Positions 52,648-61,514 are shown, counted from the stretch's first letter. The stretch: DNA of 64,000 bases from an uncultured Lachnospiraceae bacterium (GCA_947626415.1 CANQSA010000009.1:1-64000); one strand, 5' to 3'. The notes: generated by a model from the sequence alone, not told the origin. Numbers and translations are program-made.

Positions 52648-54111
52648 GTGAATTATCAGGAAGCATACGAATACATACAGAATATAGAAAAACAGGGGTC
52701 CGTGCTGGGATTGGAACTGATCCGGCGACTGCTTTTGCGGCTGAACGATCCCCAGAACCGACTGCCGATCGTTCATGTGGCGGGAACAAACGGGAAAGGC
52801 TCTACGATCGCATTTCTGGATTCGATTTTACAGAGCGCCGGTTACCGGGTAGGACGCTATATTTCCCCTACGGTATTCGGATATCTGGAGCGCTTTCAGA
52901 TTAACGGGAAATGGATGCCGGAGGCAAGATTCGCGGAACTGATGACCAGGATCGCGCCGGTGGCAGAAGCAGTCAACGCGGCGTATGAAGAGGAGCATAG
53001 AAGTGACCGGAAAGACGGCTGTAAGGGGAATCCGATTTTAACTGATGCATGCAGGGACGGGGAACCTGTGATCCGGGACGCGGTATCAGTCGGACCGCAT
53101 ACAGGACTGACCGCTTATGAGATCGAAACCGCAGTGGCTTTTTTTTATTTTTTAGAGGAGCGCTGCGATATTGTGCTGTTGGAAACCGGACTGGGCGGCC
53201 GGGACGACGCGACCAATGCGGCGGATCGGGTTCTGTGCAGCGTATTGACGGCAATCAGTCTGGATCATACGCGCATTCTGGGAAGTACAGTGGCGCAGAT
53301 TGCTTCTGTAAAAGCGGGGATCATCAAACCGGATTGTCCGGTGGTGGTAAGCGGAGAAAACCGATATGCGCCGGAAACCGGCTGCGGATCGGAAGCGGGT
53401 CCGGAATCGGAAACAGCGCTTTCCGTGATCGAAGCCTATGCGAAAAGACAGCATGCGCCGGTCACAGTAACGGCGCCGGAACGGGTCCGAGATTACAGCG
53501 GCAGTCCGGAAAAACAGGTATTTTCCTATGAAACGGCGGCCGGTAATTTTTACGAAGGATTACAGCTTTCCGTGAACGGGAAATTTCAGGTAAATAATTG
53601 CGTCAATGCGCTGGAAGTGATTGAAATTCTGCGTAAAAAAGGGTACAATATTTCTAATGAAACAATTATGACAGGCGTGCGCCGGACAAGCTGGAGCGGA
53701 AGATTGGAACGGCTTGGCGGAAGCCCGGAATTTTATCTGGACGGCGCGCATAACCCCGGCGCGATCCGGGTTTTGCGGCAGTTTATCAGGCGGTATTATG
53801 GAACCCACAGACTGGTATTTATCATCGGCGTGCTGGCAGATAAGGATTATGGCGCGATGCTGAAATCGATCACCGATCTGGCAGACTGCGTGATCGCGAC
53901 AGAACCGCCGGTGAAAAGAAGACTGCCGGCAAAGAAGCTGGCAGAGCAGATCCGGCAGCGGCATTCCTGTGTATTAGAGACAGGATCCTGCCGGGAAGCA
54001 GTTGCACTTGCGCTGCGGGAAGCAGGCAGAGAAGGCGTGATCTTTGCGTTTGGTTCCCTGTACGCGTTGGGAGAGATCAAAGGAGAATGGGAGCGCAGAC
54101 ACCTCGTGTAA
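52648..54111 (+). CDS. folC: Bifunctional folylpolyglutamate/dihydrofolate synthase
   Basis: FolC adds glutamate to dihydropteroate or folate. The protein has 487 residues from GTG at 52648; ATG at 52636 is the alternative. The P-loop GTNGKGS lies at 46-52, LLETGLGGRDDATNA is the substrate and metal region, and YLDGAHNPGA closes the second domain. A somewhat long insertion around residues 105-150 contains little conserved sequence. It heads a folate group with folP and folBK. Confidence 0.92.
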   Translation: MNYQEAYEYIQNIEKQGSVLGLELIRRLLLRLNDPQNRLPIVHVAGTNGKGSTIAFLDSILQSAGYRVGRYISPTVFGYLERFQINGKWMPEARFAELMTRIAPVAEAVNAAYEEEHRSDRKDGCKGNPILTDACRDGEPVIRDAVSVGPHTGLTAYEIETAVAFFYFLEERCDIVLLETGLGGRDDATNAADRVLCSVLTAISLDHTRILGSTVAQIASVKAGIIKPDCPVVVSGENRYAPETGCGSEAGPESETALSVIEAYAKRQHAPVTVTAPERVRDYSGSPEKQVFSYETAAGNFYEGLQLSVNGKFQVNNCVNALEVIEILRKKGYNISNETIMTGVRRTSWSGRLERLGGSPEFYLDGAHNPGAIRVLRQFIRRYYGTHRLVFIIGVLADKDYGAMLKSITDLADCVIATEPPVKRRLPAKKLAEQIRQRHSCVLETGSCREAVALALREAGREGVIFAFGSLYALGEIKGEWERRHLV

Positions 54112-54127
54112 ACGCTCCGGGAAGGAG
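54090..54127 (+). promoter_or_regulatory. Junction hairpin at the end of folC
   Basis: GGAGCG (54090-54095) inside folC pairs perfectly with CGCTCC (54113-54118). The folC stop codon lies in the 17-base loop. The folP ribosome binding site GGAG follows and is also complementary to CTCC. Confidence 0.6.
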
Positions 54128-54133
54128 AGACGG

Positions 54134-54940
54134 ATGATTATCGGTGACAAAATGTTTGATACGACCAAGGAAGCCTATGTAATGGGTGTGTTGAATGTGA
54201 CTCCGGATTCATTTTCGGACGGCGGACGGTACAACAATTATGACAGCGCAATGCAGCATGTAGAGCAGATGATCGCGGAGGGAGCGGCAATCATTGACGT
54301 GGGCGGAGAATCTACCCGTCCCGGTTATACCCTGATCTCCAGCCAGGAGGAGATCCATCGGATCGTGCCCATCATCGAAGGAATTCGGAAGAACTTTGAT
54401 ACTGTCATTGCGGTCGATACCTATAAAAATGATGTAGCGGAGGCGGCGATTGTTGCCGGCGCGGATATGGTCAATGATATCTGGGGACTGCGCTATAACG
54501 GAAAGATGCCTAAGGTACTGGCACAGTACGATGTGGCCTGCTGTCTGATGCAGAACCGGACAACGCCTGTGTATTTTAATTTCCTGGAGGAGGTCGTACA
54601 GGACCTGCAGGAAAGCGTGGATCTGGCGATCAAGTCCGGCATCAGCCGCGATAAGATCTGTCTGGATCCGGGCGTCGGCTTCGGCAAGACATATCAGATG
54701 AACTTAAAGATCCTGAATCATCTGGATCGGATCCGGGATATGGGGTATCCGGTACTGTTAGGTACATCGAGAAAATCTGTGATCGGTCTGACGCTGGGCG
54801 CAGATACGAATCAGCGGCTGGAAGGAACCATCGCGACGACCGTACTGGGATATCTGCAGGGCTGCAGAATCTTCCGGGTCCATGATGTGAAGGAAAATAT
54901 CCGTGCGCTTCGGATGACGGAAGCAATCTTAAATTCATAA
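54134..54940 (+). CDS. folP: Dihydropteroate synthase
   Basis: FolP joins p-aminobenzoate to the pterin diphosphate and is the sulfonamide target. The 268-residue TIM barrel has NVTPDSFSDGG at 21-31, GGESTRPGY near 60 and the C-terminal HDVKE segment. The ATG at 54134 follows AAGGAG. Longer readings overlap folC and are not supported. It lies between folC and the folB-folK fusion. Confidence 0.95.
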   Translation: MIIGDKMFDTTKEAYVMGVLNVTPDSFSDGGRYNNYDSAMQHVEQMIAEGAAIIDVGGESTRPGYTLISSQEEIHRIVPIIEGIRKNFDTVIAVDTYKNDVAEAAIVAGADMVNDIWGLRYNGKMPKVLAQYDVACCLMQNRTTPVYFNFLEEVVQDLQESVDLAIKSGISRDKICLDPGVGFGKTYQMNLKILNHLDRIRDMGYPVLLGTSRKSVIGLTLGADTNQRLEGTIATTVLGYLQGCRIFRVHDVKENIRALRMTEAILNS

Positions 54941-54971
54941 TACATACAAAGGAACAAAGGAGGCGGCGCCT

Positions 54972-55826
54972 ATGGGAGCAATCAGAATCAAAGGTTTGGA
55001 AGTATTTGGACACCACGGCATATTTAAGGAGGAAAATATGCTGGGACAGAAATTTATCGTCGACGCGGATCTGCATCTGGATGTGCGGAAAGCAGCGAAG
55101 AAAGATGAGATCACGGAATCGGTTCACTATGGGGAGATCTGTGATTTTATCTGTGAATTTATGCAGAAAAACACCTTTAAACTGTTGGAGACCGTAGCGG
55201 ATAAGCTGGCAGCCGCCCTGCTTATGGAATATGATCTGCTCTGGTGGGTGGATCTGGAAGTGAAAAAACCGTTTGCGCCGATCCCCCATTCGTTTGATAC
55301 GATCTCGGTCCGTGCGAACCGGCGGTGGCACAAGTGTTATATCGCGCTGGGCTCCAATATGGGAGACCGGGAGAATTATCTGAACGACGCCATTGCCCGG
55401 ATGGAGGGCAATTCTTACTGCCGGGTCGGAAAAGTTTCGGATTTCTTTAATACGAAGCCGGAGGGACCGGTAGAGCAGGAAGATTTTCTGAACGGCTGTA
55501 TAGAACTGACTACCATGTACGATCCCTATGAGCTGCTGCATTTTATGCATAAGCTGGAAAATGAGGCGAAACGGGAACGGAAGATTTTCTGGGGTCCCCG
55601 GACGCTGGATCTGGATATTCTGTTTTATGATAATAATGTACAGGCAGACGACCGGCTGATCCTGCCGCATCCGCGTATGCATAAGCGGGCCTTCGTATTG
55701 GACCCGATGATGCAGATCGCGCCTTACGCAGTGCATCCGGTTTATCATAAGACGATTGAAGACCTGTATCATGAACTGCCGGAGAGCGCGCATTATCAGC
55801 CTGTGGAATCAGAAGACGAGGAATAG
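54972..55826 (+). CDS. Fused dihydroneopterin aldolase and HPPK
   Basis: The 284-residue protein joins FolB (about 1-118, with LEVFGHHGIFKEEN and VHYGEICDFI) to FolK (about 120-284, with YIALGSNMGDRENYL, GPRTLDLDILFYD and LPHPRMHKRAFVLDP). It catalyses two successive steps that make the pterin diphosphate used by FolP. The fused form is known from other Firmicutes. A GTP cyclohydrolase gene (folE) is not in the window. AAAGGAGG precedes the start. Confidence 0.95.
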   Translation: MGAIRIKGLEVFGHHGIFKEENMLGQKFIVDADLHLDVRKAAKKDEITESVHYGEICDFICEFMQKNTFKLLETVADKLAAALLMEYDLLWWVDLEVKKPFAPIPHSFDTISVRANRRWHKCYIALGSNMGDRENYLNDAIARMEGNSYCRVGKVSDFFNTKPEGPVEQEDFLNGCIELTTMYDPYELLHFMHKLENEAKRERKIFWGPRTLDLDILFYDNNVQADDRLILPHPRMHKRAFVLDPMMQIAPYAVHPVYHKTIEDLYHELPESAHYQPVESEDEE

Positions 55827-55829
55827 AGC

Positions 55830-56960
55830 ATGTTGGATTTAGGTAAAATCAGAGACGAAATTGACGAAATCGATTCCCAGATTGTAGAACTGTTTGAATC
55901 CCGCATGGCAAAATGTGAGGAAGTGGCAGAATATAAGATTTCCACAGGGAAACCGGTGCTGGATAAGCAGCGGGAAACGGAAAAGCTGGAAGCCCTGCGG
56001 AAAAAGGCGCACGGCACCTTTAATGAACACGCGGTGGCGGAAGTCTTTTCTCAGATGATGGCGATCAGCCGCAAACGGCAGTATCAGTTAATGGTCAGCC
56101 ACGGAATTTTGCGGAAGCTGGATTTTAAGAAGGTGGATGCGCTGGAACTGAAAAACTGTAAAGTGGTGTATGCCGGCGTTCCGGGCGCTTATGCCCATGC
56201 GGCAATGCTTCAGTATTTCGGGGAAGACGTAGACAATTATAATGTAAAGACGTTCCGCCAGATCGTGGAGGAAGTGGAAAAAGGAAATGCGGATTACGGC
56301 GTGCTGCCAATCGAGAATACCACAGCGGGCGCGGTAACGGATGCGTATGATTCGCTGCTGGAAGCGGATGTATTTATTGTGGGAGAAACAGAGATCCGCG
56401 TGAATCATGCCCTGCTGGGACTGCCGGGCGCGGAAATTTCCGATATCCGGACTGTGTATTCCCATCCGCAGGGACTGATGCAGAGCGCTCAGTTTCTGGA
56501 GACGCATCCGGAATGGAACCGAATCAGTACCTCCAATACGGCGCTGAGCGCCAAGACCGTGATCGAAATGCAGGATAAGTCCTGCGCAGCGATTGCCAGC
56601 GTAACGGCGGCAAAGATTTACGGACTGCAGATCCTGCAGGAGCATTTAAATGTGAGCGACACCAATACCACCCGTTTTCTGATCATCAGCAGACAGAACA
56701 TTTACAGAAAAGACGCGAAGAAAACCTGTCTGTGTTTTGAAGCGGCGCATGAAAGCGGTTCCCTGTATGAGATGCTGGCGCATTTTATTTATAACGGCGT
56801 CAATATGTGTAAGATTGAATCCCGTCCGGTACCGCAGGAAAACTGGCACTACCGCTTTGTGGTAGAAGTGGAGGGGACCGTGGAGGAGACAGGCGTGGTC
56901 AACGCCGTGCAGGGACTGGGTTGTGAGGCGCGCAATGTAAAGATCCTGGGCTGTTATTAA
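55830..56960 (+). CDS. pheA: Bifunctional chorismate mutase/prephenate dehydratase
   Basis: PheA makes phenylpyruvate from chorismate. The 376-residue protein has an N-terminal AroQ-type chorismate mutase (about 1-90), a prephenate dehydratase (about 108-290, with the Thr-containing NTTRFLII at its end) and a C-terminal ACT domain with the motif CKIESRP that binds phenylalanine for feedback control. The start lies three bases after the folBK stop. Confidence 0.95.
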   Translation: MLDLGKIRDEIDEIDSQIVELFESRMAKCEEVAEYKISTGKPVLDKQRETEKLEALRKKAHGTFNEHAVAEVFSQMMAISRKRQYQLMVSHGILRKLDFKKVDALELKNCKVVYAGVPGAYAHAAMLQYFGEDVDNYNVKTFRQIVEEVEKGNADYGVLPIENTTAGAVTDAYDSLLEADVFIVGETEIRVNHALLGLPGAEISDIRTVYSHPQGLMQSAQFLETHPEWNRISTSNTALSAKTVIEMQDKSCAAIASVTAAKIYGLQILQEHLNVSDTNTTRFLIISRQNIYRKDAKKTCLCFEAAHESGSLYEMLAHFIYNGVNMCKIESRPVPQENWHYRFVVEVEGTVEETGVVNAVQGLGCEARNVKILGCY

Positions 56961-56989
56961 CGCGGATACGGAAAAGAGGTTGACGGAAT

Positions 56990-58303
56990 ATGTATCGTGA
57001 AATTTCAAAACTGGTGATTTACCGGGAACTGGAGCCGGACTGTATTTTACTGCGGCTGGCAGAAATCTGCCGGCGCTTTTATACGGAGGACTATGAGAAA
57101 GAAGCCCTGATCGACGAAATCTACAGCGTGATCCATCAACTGTTGGACGTATCGACGCAGTTTGGGTTTGACAGAAATCTGTGGCACTGTTATCTGGCCT
57201 ATATCCTTGCCACCAATGAGAATCCGTTCAGTATGACAGCGGAAAAGGTTGGCGCCAGAGACGGCAGCGTCAACAGCTTTGCCAAGCATGATTTTATGAT
57301 CTTTAAGCATCTGATGGACTATGATTTCACTCCGCTGGAGGAGGCGCTGGGGATCGACTGTTTTTCTATTGTGCTTGACTATCACGCCATTGAAAAGAAA
57401 GAACAGCTTTACAATAAAAATGTCAGCGACAAGGTAAAGGCGCTGAGCGAAGCGATGGAGCAGGCGGAGGATGCGGATACGATCTATCGTCTGGTCACGG
57501 ATTTTTACGCAGCATACGGCGTAGGTAAATTTGGTCTCAATAAGGCATTTCGGATCGTACACAGAGGAGACGCGGTACATCTGCATCCCATTAAAAATAC
57601 GGACAATGTTCAGCTTTCCGATCTGGTCGGATATGAGATCCAGAAACAGAAACTGATCGAGAATACGGAAGCATTTGTGGAGGGCAGAAGAGCCAACAAC
57701 TGCCTGTTGTTTGGCGACAGCGGAACGGGTAAGTCCACCAGTATAAAAGCGATTTTGAATGCATACTATAACCGTGGACTGCGGATCATCGAGATCTATA
57801 AACACCAGTTTCAGGATCTGTCGGCAGTGATCGCGCAGCTGAAAAACCGGAACTACCGGTTTATCATTTACATGGATGATCTTTCCTTTGAGGATTTTGA
57901 GATCGAGTATAAATATCTGAAAGCAGTGATCGAAGGCGGATTGGAGACCAAACCGGAAAATGTGCTGATTTACGCCACTTCAAACCGGCGCCACCTGATC
58001 CGGGAAACCTGGGACGACCGGGGCGACATGGTCAATGATAACGGTCTGCATAAATCTGACACCATGCAGGAGAAACTTTCGCTGGTCAATCGGTTCGGCG
58101 TACAGATCAGTTACAGCAAGCCCAGCCAAAAGGAATTTTTCGAGATCGTTAAGGTGCTGGCGAGACGGCACCCGGAGATCACACTGACGGATGAACAACT
58201 GTGTGCAAAAGCCAATATGTGGGAATTAAGCCATGGCGGTATTTCCGGCAGAACGGCACAGCAGTTTATCAATAACCTGTTAAGTAAAGGAGCGGATATG
58301 TAA
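56990..58303 (+). CDS. DUF815 family ATP-binding protein
   Basis: This 437-residue AAA-like ATPase has an N-terminal helical region of about 200 residues with no known motif. The P-loop [10 protein letters not shown] lies near residue 245, and the Walker B-like [12 protein letters not shown] and a sensor-like [10 protein letters not shown] follow. The family function is not established. It may have a chaperone-like or regulatory role. The start is preceded by AAAAGAGG. Its stop codon leads into a junction hairpin and the rubredoxin gene. Confidence 0.85.
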   Translation: MYREISKLVIYRELEPDCILLRLAEICRRFYTEDYEKEALIDEIYSVIHQLLDVSTQFGFDRNLWHCYLAYILATNENPFSMTAEKVGARDGSVNSFAKHDFMIFKHLMDYDFTPLEEALGIDCFSIVLDYHAIEKKEQLYNKNVSDKVKALSEAMEQAEDADTIYRLVTDFYAAYGVGKFGLNKAFRIVHRGDAVHLHPIKNTDNVQLSDLVGYEIQKQKLIENTEAFVEGRRANNCLLFGDSGTGKSTSIKAILNAYYNRGLRIIEIYKHQFQDLSAVIAQLKNRNYRFIIYMDDLSFEDFEIEYKYLKAVIEGGLETKPENVLIYATSNRRHLIRETWDDRGDMVNDNGLHKSDTMQEKLSLVNRFGVQISYSKPSQKEFFEIVKVLARRHPEITLTDEQLCAKANMWELSHGGISGRTAQQFINNLLSKGADM

Positions 58304-58337
58304 ACGCGCATTCTCGCGTAAACGCTCGGAAAGGAGG
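58290..58337 (+). promoter_or_regulatory. Junction hairpin before the rubredoxin gene
   Basis: GAGCG (58290-58294) pairs with CGCTC (58323-58327). An inner ACGCG/CGCGT hairpin lies in the loop beside the DUF815 stop. AAAGGAGG follows. Confidence 0.5.
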
Positions 58338-58342
58338 AAGCA

Positions 58343-58504
58343 ATGCAAAAGTATGTATGTGATCCCTGCGGATATATCTATGATCCCGAGGTTGGAGATC
58401 CGGATGGCGGTATCGCGCCGGGTACAGCGTTTGAGGATATTCCGGAAGACTGGGTATGCCCGATCTGCGGCGTAGATAAGAGTTGTTTTAGTCCGATGGA
58501 ATAA
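58343..58504 (+). CDS. Rubredoxin
   Basis: This 53-residue electron carrier has a mononuclear FeS4 centre formed by CDPCGY (Cys6, Cys9) and CPICGV (Cys39, Cys42). The usual aromatic core residues and [12 protein letters not shown] are present. An additional cysteine occurs at residue 48, near the C-terminus. The ribosome binding site AAAGGAGG is strong. It probably feeds electrons to rubrerythrin or other oxygen-defence enzymes and is cotranscribed with the DUF815 gene. Confidence 0.95.
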   Translation: MQKYVCDPCGYIYDPEVGDPDGGIAPGTAFEDIPEDWVCPICGVDKSCFSPME

Positions 58505-58525
58505 AAAACTATTAAAATTATGTGT

Positions 58526-58597
58526 GGGGGCATCGCAAAACAATTCCTCGGCAACTCAGAGGAATTCGTTGCCACGGAATTGTTTTGCGATGCCTCC
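58526..58597. repeat. Long hairpin element after the rubredoxin gene
   Basis: GGCATCGCAAAACAATTCC (58529-58547) pairs perfectly with 58576-58594, and the stem extends by G-T and G-C pairs to 22 bases. An inner stem GGCAAC/GTTGCC (58550-58555 with 58568-58573) continues it. AT-rich sequence with several T-runs follows. It could terminate transcription or be a small mobile repeat. Confidence 0.7.
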
Positions 58598-58621
58598 ATA
58601 TTTTTATACCTTTTTATAGGA

Positions 58622-58654
58622 GAGGGATTCGCTGCCACAGAATTGTTTTGCGAT
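58622..58654 (+). repeat. Partial second copy of the hairpin element
   Basis: These 33 bases match 58559-58591 with three mismatches, at an offset of 63 bases. The left arm of the hairpin is not repeated. A T-run follows at once. Confidence 0.8.
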
Positions 58655-58671
58655 TTTTTCGATAGAAGGGG

Positions 58672-58699
58672 TTGACATTTCTGAAAAGTATGCTAATAT
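58672..58699 (+). promoter_or_regulatory. Promoter of the metal-resistance operon
   Basis: TTGACA (58672-58677) and TAATAT (58694-58699) are spaced by 16 bases, and TGC precedes the -10 box. The operator begins on the next base. Confidence 0.75.
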
Positions 58700-58727
58700 G
58701 AACATATGAATGATTGTTCATATGTTC
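58700..58727. promoter_or_regulatory. ArsR/CadC-type operator
   Basis: GAACATATGAA and TTCATATGTTC are perfect 11-base inverted repeats around TGATTG. The form matches SmtB/CadC operators. Its place directly after the -10 box predicts repression that metal relieves, by the regulator encoded at 58755. Confidence 0.85.
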
Positions 58728-58754
58728 AAGGCAAAGAAACGGAGGTATGCGGAT

Positions 58755-59120
58755 ATGAAGCCATTGGGTGTGGATGTGGAAACCTGTGACGACATTTGTA
58801 TTCATCAGGATGTAGTGAATGAAGTGAGCCACGATATGCCGGAGGAGGAGCAGCTCTATGATCTGGCGGAGTTTTTTAAGGTATTTGCGGATTCGACCAG
58901 GATTAAGATCTTATATGTGCTGCTTCGCTCGGAGATGTGCGTCTGCGACCTGGCGGATGTGCTGGGCGTAACGCAGTCGGCGGTTTCGCATCAGCTGCGT
59001 TTGCTGAAGCAAATGGATCTGGTGAAGTTCAGACGGGACGGAAAGACCATCTATTATTCACTGGCGGATTCTCATATCGAGAATATTTTAAGTCAGGGCT
59101 TTGAACATATCAATGAATAA
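58755..59120 (+). CDS. ArsR/SmtB family metal-responsive repressor (CadC-like)
   Basis: This 121-residue winged-helix regulator has the recognition region TQSAVSHQLRLLK at about 73-85. Metal is probably sensed through Cys62 and Cys64 in MCVCDL together with Cys11 and Cys15 near the N-terminus, as in CadC. The ATG at 58755 has GGAGG upstream. It is the first gene of an operon with an HMA protein and a P-type ATPase and lies next to its own operator. Cadmium, zinc or lead are the likely signals. Confidence 0.9.
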   Translation: MKPLGVDVETCDDICIHQDVVNEVSHDMPEEEQLYDLAEFFKVFADSTRIKILYVLLRSEMCVCDLADVLGVTQSAVSHQLRLLKQMDLVKFRRDGKTIYYSLADSHIENILSQGFEHINE

Positions 59121-59144
59121 AGTCTGAGAAAGGATGGTATCGGT

Positions 59145-59366
59145 ATGAAGAAGGTTTATCGGGCAGAGATCGATTGCGCGAACTGCGCTTCTAAGGTAGA
59201 ACGCGCCATGAAGAAAGTAAAAGGGGTAAAGGACGTTACGCTGAATTTTATGACACAGAAGCTGACATTTGAGGCGGACGACGCCGACTATGAGAATGTC
59301 TTTGCGGAAGCGCTGGCGAAGGGGCAGAAGATAGAACATGATTTTGCGGTAGAGGAGTTGGCGTAA
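59145..59366 (+). CDS. Stand-alone heavy-metal-associated (HMA) domain protein
   Basis: This 73-residue soluble HMA domain carries the metal motif DCANCA with Cys11 and Cys14. The acidic segment EADDADYENV near residues 45-55 is typical of zinc or cadmium types more than of copper types. It is probably the detached N-terminal domain of the ATPase encoded two bases downstream and may deliver metal to it. Confidence 0.9.
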   Translation: MKKVYRAEIDCANCASKVERAMKKVKGVKDVTLNFMTQKLTFEADDADYENVFAEALAKGQKIEHDFAVEELA

Positions 59367-59368
59367 CC

Positions 59369-61273
59369 GTGAAAGCGATGAAGAAGGAATTGGGAAGGAT
59401 TATTGCCGCACTGCTGATTTTGATCGCGGCTATGCTGCTGCCCTGGGAACGGGTTATGGCGTTCAGTCCGGAGAATGCAGGAAACGCAGAATTGATTGCT
59501 TATCTGATTGCGTATCTGATTGTGGGCGCTCCGGTCGTGCGGGAAGCAGTCGGAAATATCGGACACGGACAGATTTTTGACGAGAATTTTCTGATGACGT
59601 TGGCGACTGTCGGCGCGTTTTTTGTCGGCGAGTATCCGGAAGCGGTAGGCGTTATGCTGTTTTATCAGGTTGGAGAACTGTTCCAGTCTTACGCGGTCAA
59701 CCGGTCCAGAACTTCCATTGCGGAGCTTATGGATATCCGGCCGGATTCTGCCAACAAACGGATGGAGGACGGCAGCATCCGCACGGTGAAGCCCCAGGAG
59801 ATTGCGGTCGGAGATGTCATTGTCGTGCGGCCGGGCGAAAAGGTTCCGCTGGACGGCAGTGTGATCAAAGGAAACTGCAATATAGATACATCGGCGCTGA
59901 CCGGCGAGAGCATACCGCAGAGTATTGCGTCCGGGGATTCGATCATCAGCGGATCCATTGTTCTGGACGGCATGGTGGAAGTCCGGGCAGAGAAGCTGTT
60001 TCAGGAATCTACGGTTTCCAAAATTCTGGAGCTGGTGGAGAACGCCAGTGATAAGAAGGCAAAGACAGAGAATTTTATTACGCGGTTTGCCCGGGTTTAT
60101 ACGCCCACTGTCGTGGCGCTGGCTGTAATCCTGGCGATCGTGCCGCCGCTGTTGTTTCAGGGCGAATGGAGCGGCTGGATCTACCGTGCGCTGTCATTTC
60201 TGGTTGTATCCTGTCCCTGCGCGCTTGTGATCTCCGTGCCGCTTAGCTTTTTCGGTGGGATCGGCGCGGCGTCTTCCAGGGGAATCCTGATCAAAGGGAG
60301 CAATTATCTGGAAACGCTGGCGGACTGCAGGACCATTGTATTTGATAAAACCGGAACTCTGACAGAAGGAAAGTTTAGCGTTGTGGATGTGCAGATGGCA
60401 AAAGGCATTTTTATGCAGCCGAAGCAGATGCTGAAAATGGCGGCCTATGCGGAGTATTATTCCACGCATCCGATCTCCCAGTCGTTAAAGGAAGCCCTGC
60501 GGCAGCAGGATCGGGACGCGTTTGACCGGATGGAGTCCGCAGTAAAAAATATTACCGTCGAAGAAATTGCCGGACGGGGGATCCACGCGAAGATCAATCA
60601 GGATGATGTTTATGTGGGAAATGAAAAACTGATGCAGCAGATCGGGATTTCGGCAGAACCCTTAAATGTGGTCGGAACTACGGTTCATGTGGCGCTTCAG
60701 GGACAGTATCTGGGACATATTCTGATCCGAGACCGGGTGAAGCCGGACAGCAAGGAAGCCATTGCGCTGCTGAAAGAACGGGCAGTCGGGCATCTTGTGA
60801 TGCTGACCGGAGATCAGGAGGAAATCGCGAAGAAAATAGCGGAAGAAATCGGGATTTCGGAATACCACGCCAGACTGCTGCCCGCTGATAAGGTATCTTA
60901 TGTAGAGCAGATGCTGGCAAAGCCGGAAGTTTATGGAAAACTGGCGTTTGTAGGCGACGGGATCAACGACGCTCCTGTGCTTGCCCGGGCGGATCTCGGG
61001 ATCGCCATGGGAGCACTGGGGTCTGACGCGGCGATCGAAGCCGCCGATATCGTGCTGATGGACGACAATCCGAAAGGAATTGCCAAGGCCATAGACATCG
61101 CCCATAAAACGATCGGCATTGTAAAACAGAATATTGTGTTTGCCATTGCCGTTAAGATCATCGTACTGATTCTGGCAGCACTGGGCTGGGCGCCCATGTG
61201 GCTGGCAATTTTCGCGGACGTAGGCGTGGCAGTGCTGGCAATCTTAAACGCGCTGCGTGCTTTGCAGGTATAA
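59369..61273 (+). CDS. Heavy-metal-exporting P-type ATPase, Zn/Cd type
   Basis: The product has 634 residues. It starts with GTG, or possibly ATG three codons later. The membrane motif CPC is at Cys282-Cys284, the phosphorylated Asp326 lies in DKTGTLTEG, the HP motif reads STHPISQSL, and the hinge is GDGINDAPVLARADLGIAMG. There is no N-terminal metal-binding domain because the HMA domain is a separate gene. The last helix region ending ADVGVAVLAILNALR is of the ZntA/CadA type. It should pump Zn(II), Cd(II) or Pb(II) out of the cell under control of the ArsR-type repressor. Confidence 0.93.
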   Translation: MKAMKKELGRIIAALLILIAAMLLPWERVMAFSPENAGNAELIAYLIAYLIVGAPVVREAVGNIGHGQIFDENFLMTLATVGAFFVGEYPEAVGVMLFYQVGELFQSYAVNRSRTSIAELMDIRPDSANKRMEDGSIRTVKPQEIAVGDVIVVRPGEKVPLDGSVIKGNCNIDTSALTGESIPQSIASGDSIISGSIVLDGMVEVRAEKLFQESTVSKILELVENASDKKAKTENFITRFARVYTPTVVALAVILAIVPPLLFQGEWSGWIYRALSFLVVSCPCALVISVPLSFFGGIGAASSRGILIKGSNYLETLADCRTIVFDKTGTLTEGKFSVVDVQMAKGIFMQPKQMLKMAAYAEYYSTHPISQSLKEALRQQDRDAFDRMESAVKNITVEEIAGRGIHAKINQDDVYVGNEKLMQQIGISAEPLNVVGTTVHVALQGQYLGHILIRDRVKPDSKEAIALLKERAVGHLVMLTGDQEEIAKKIAEEIGISEYHARLLPADKVSYVEQMLAKPEVYGKLAFVGDGINDAPVLARADLGIAMGALGSDAAIEAADIVLMDDNPKGIAKAIDIAHKTIGIVKQNIVFAIAVKIIVLILAALGWAPMWLAIFADVGVAVLAILNALRALQV

Positions 61274-61295
61274 AAAATAACAAAAAATAGCTGTT

Positions 61296-61469
61296 TCAGA
61301 TAAACTGGTTCTGTGTTTCATCGTAAGTATAATTCACAGCAGCCAGTTTTTCTGTTATCTCAGATTTATCCGTGTCCAGATCTTCACACAGGGCGTCCAG
61401 GCTGGGATAAAAGTCCCGTAATTTCATATTGATGAAGCTTAACAGTAAAACAGGATCTTGCGGTAACAT
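61296..61469 (-). CDS. DUF4250 family small protein
   Basis: This 57-residue protein begins MLPQDPVLLLSFINMKLRD, the pattern of DUF4250, a small family common in Lachnospiraceae and of unknown function. It looks like a short helical protein with a winged-helix-like second half. The ATG at 61469 is chosen because GGAGG lies just before it on the minus strand. It has its own promoter and a junction-type hairpin in the leader. Confidence 0.8.
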   Translation of the reverse strand: MLPQDPVLLLSFINMKLRDFYPSLDALCEDLDTDKSEITEKLAAVNYTYDETQNQFI

Positions 61470-61474
61470 GGGAA

Positions 61475-61500
61475 CCTCCATTTTGGAGTGTTTTCACTCC
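61475..61500 (-). promoter_or_regulatory. Leader hairpin before the DUF4250 gene
   Basis: On the minus strand GGAGTG, an AAAA loop and CACTCC form a six-base stem. The ribosome binding site GGAGG follows after five bases. Compared with the fabZ site one C-G pair has become T-A on both arms. Confidence 0.55.
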
Positions 61501-61514
61501 GTTTGTTTTTTTAC

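Noticed and set aside
54642-55793. A 383-codon open frame on the minus strand opposite folP and folBK
   Set aside because: It lies opposite two intact folate genes with full motifs, has no ribosome binding site, and its protein shows no family pattern.
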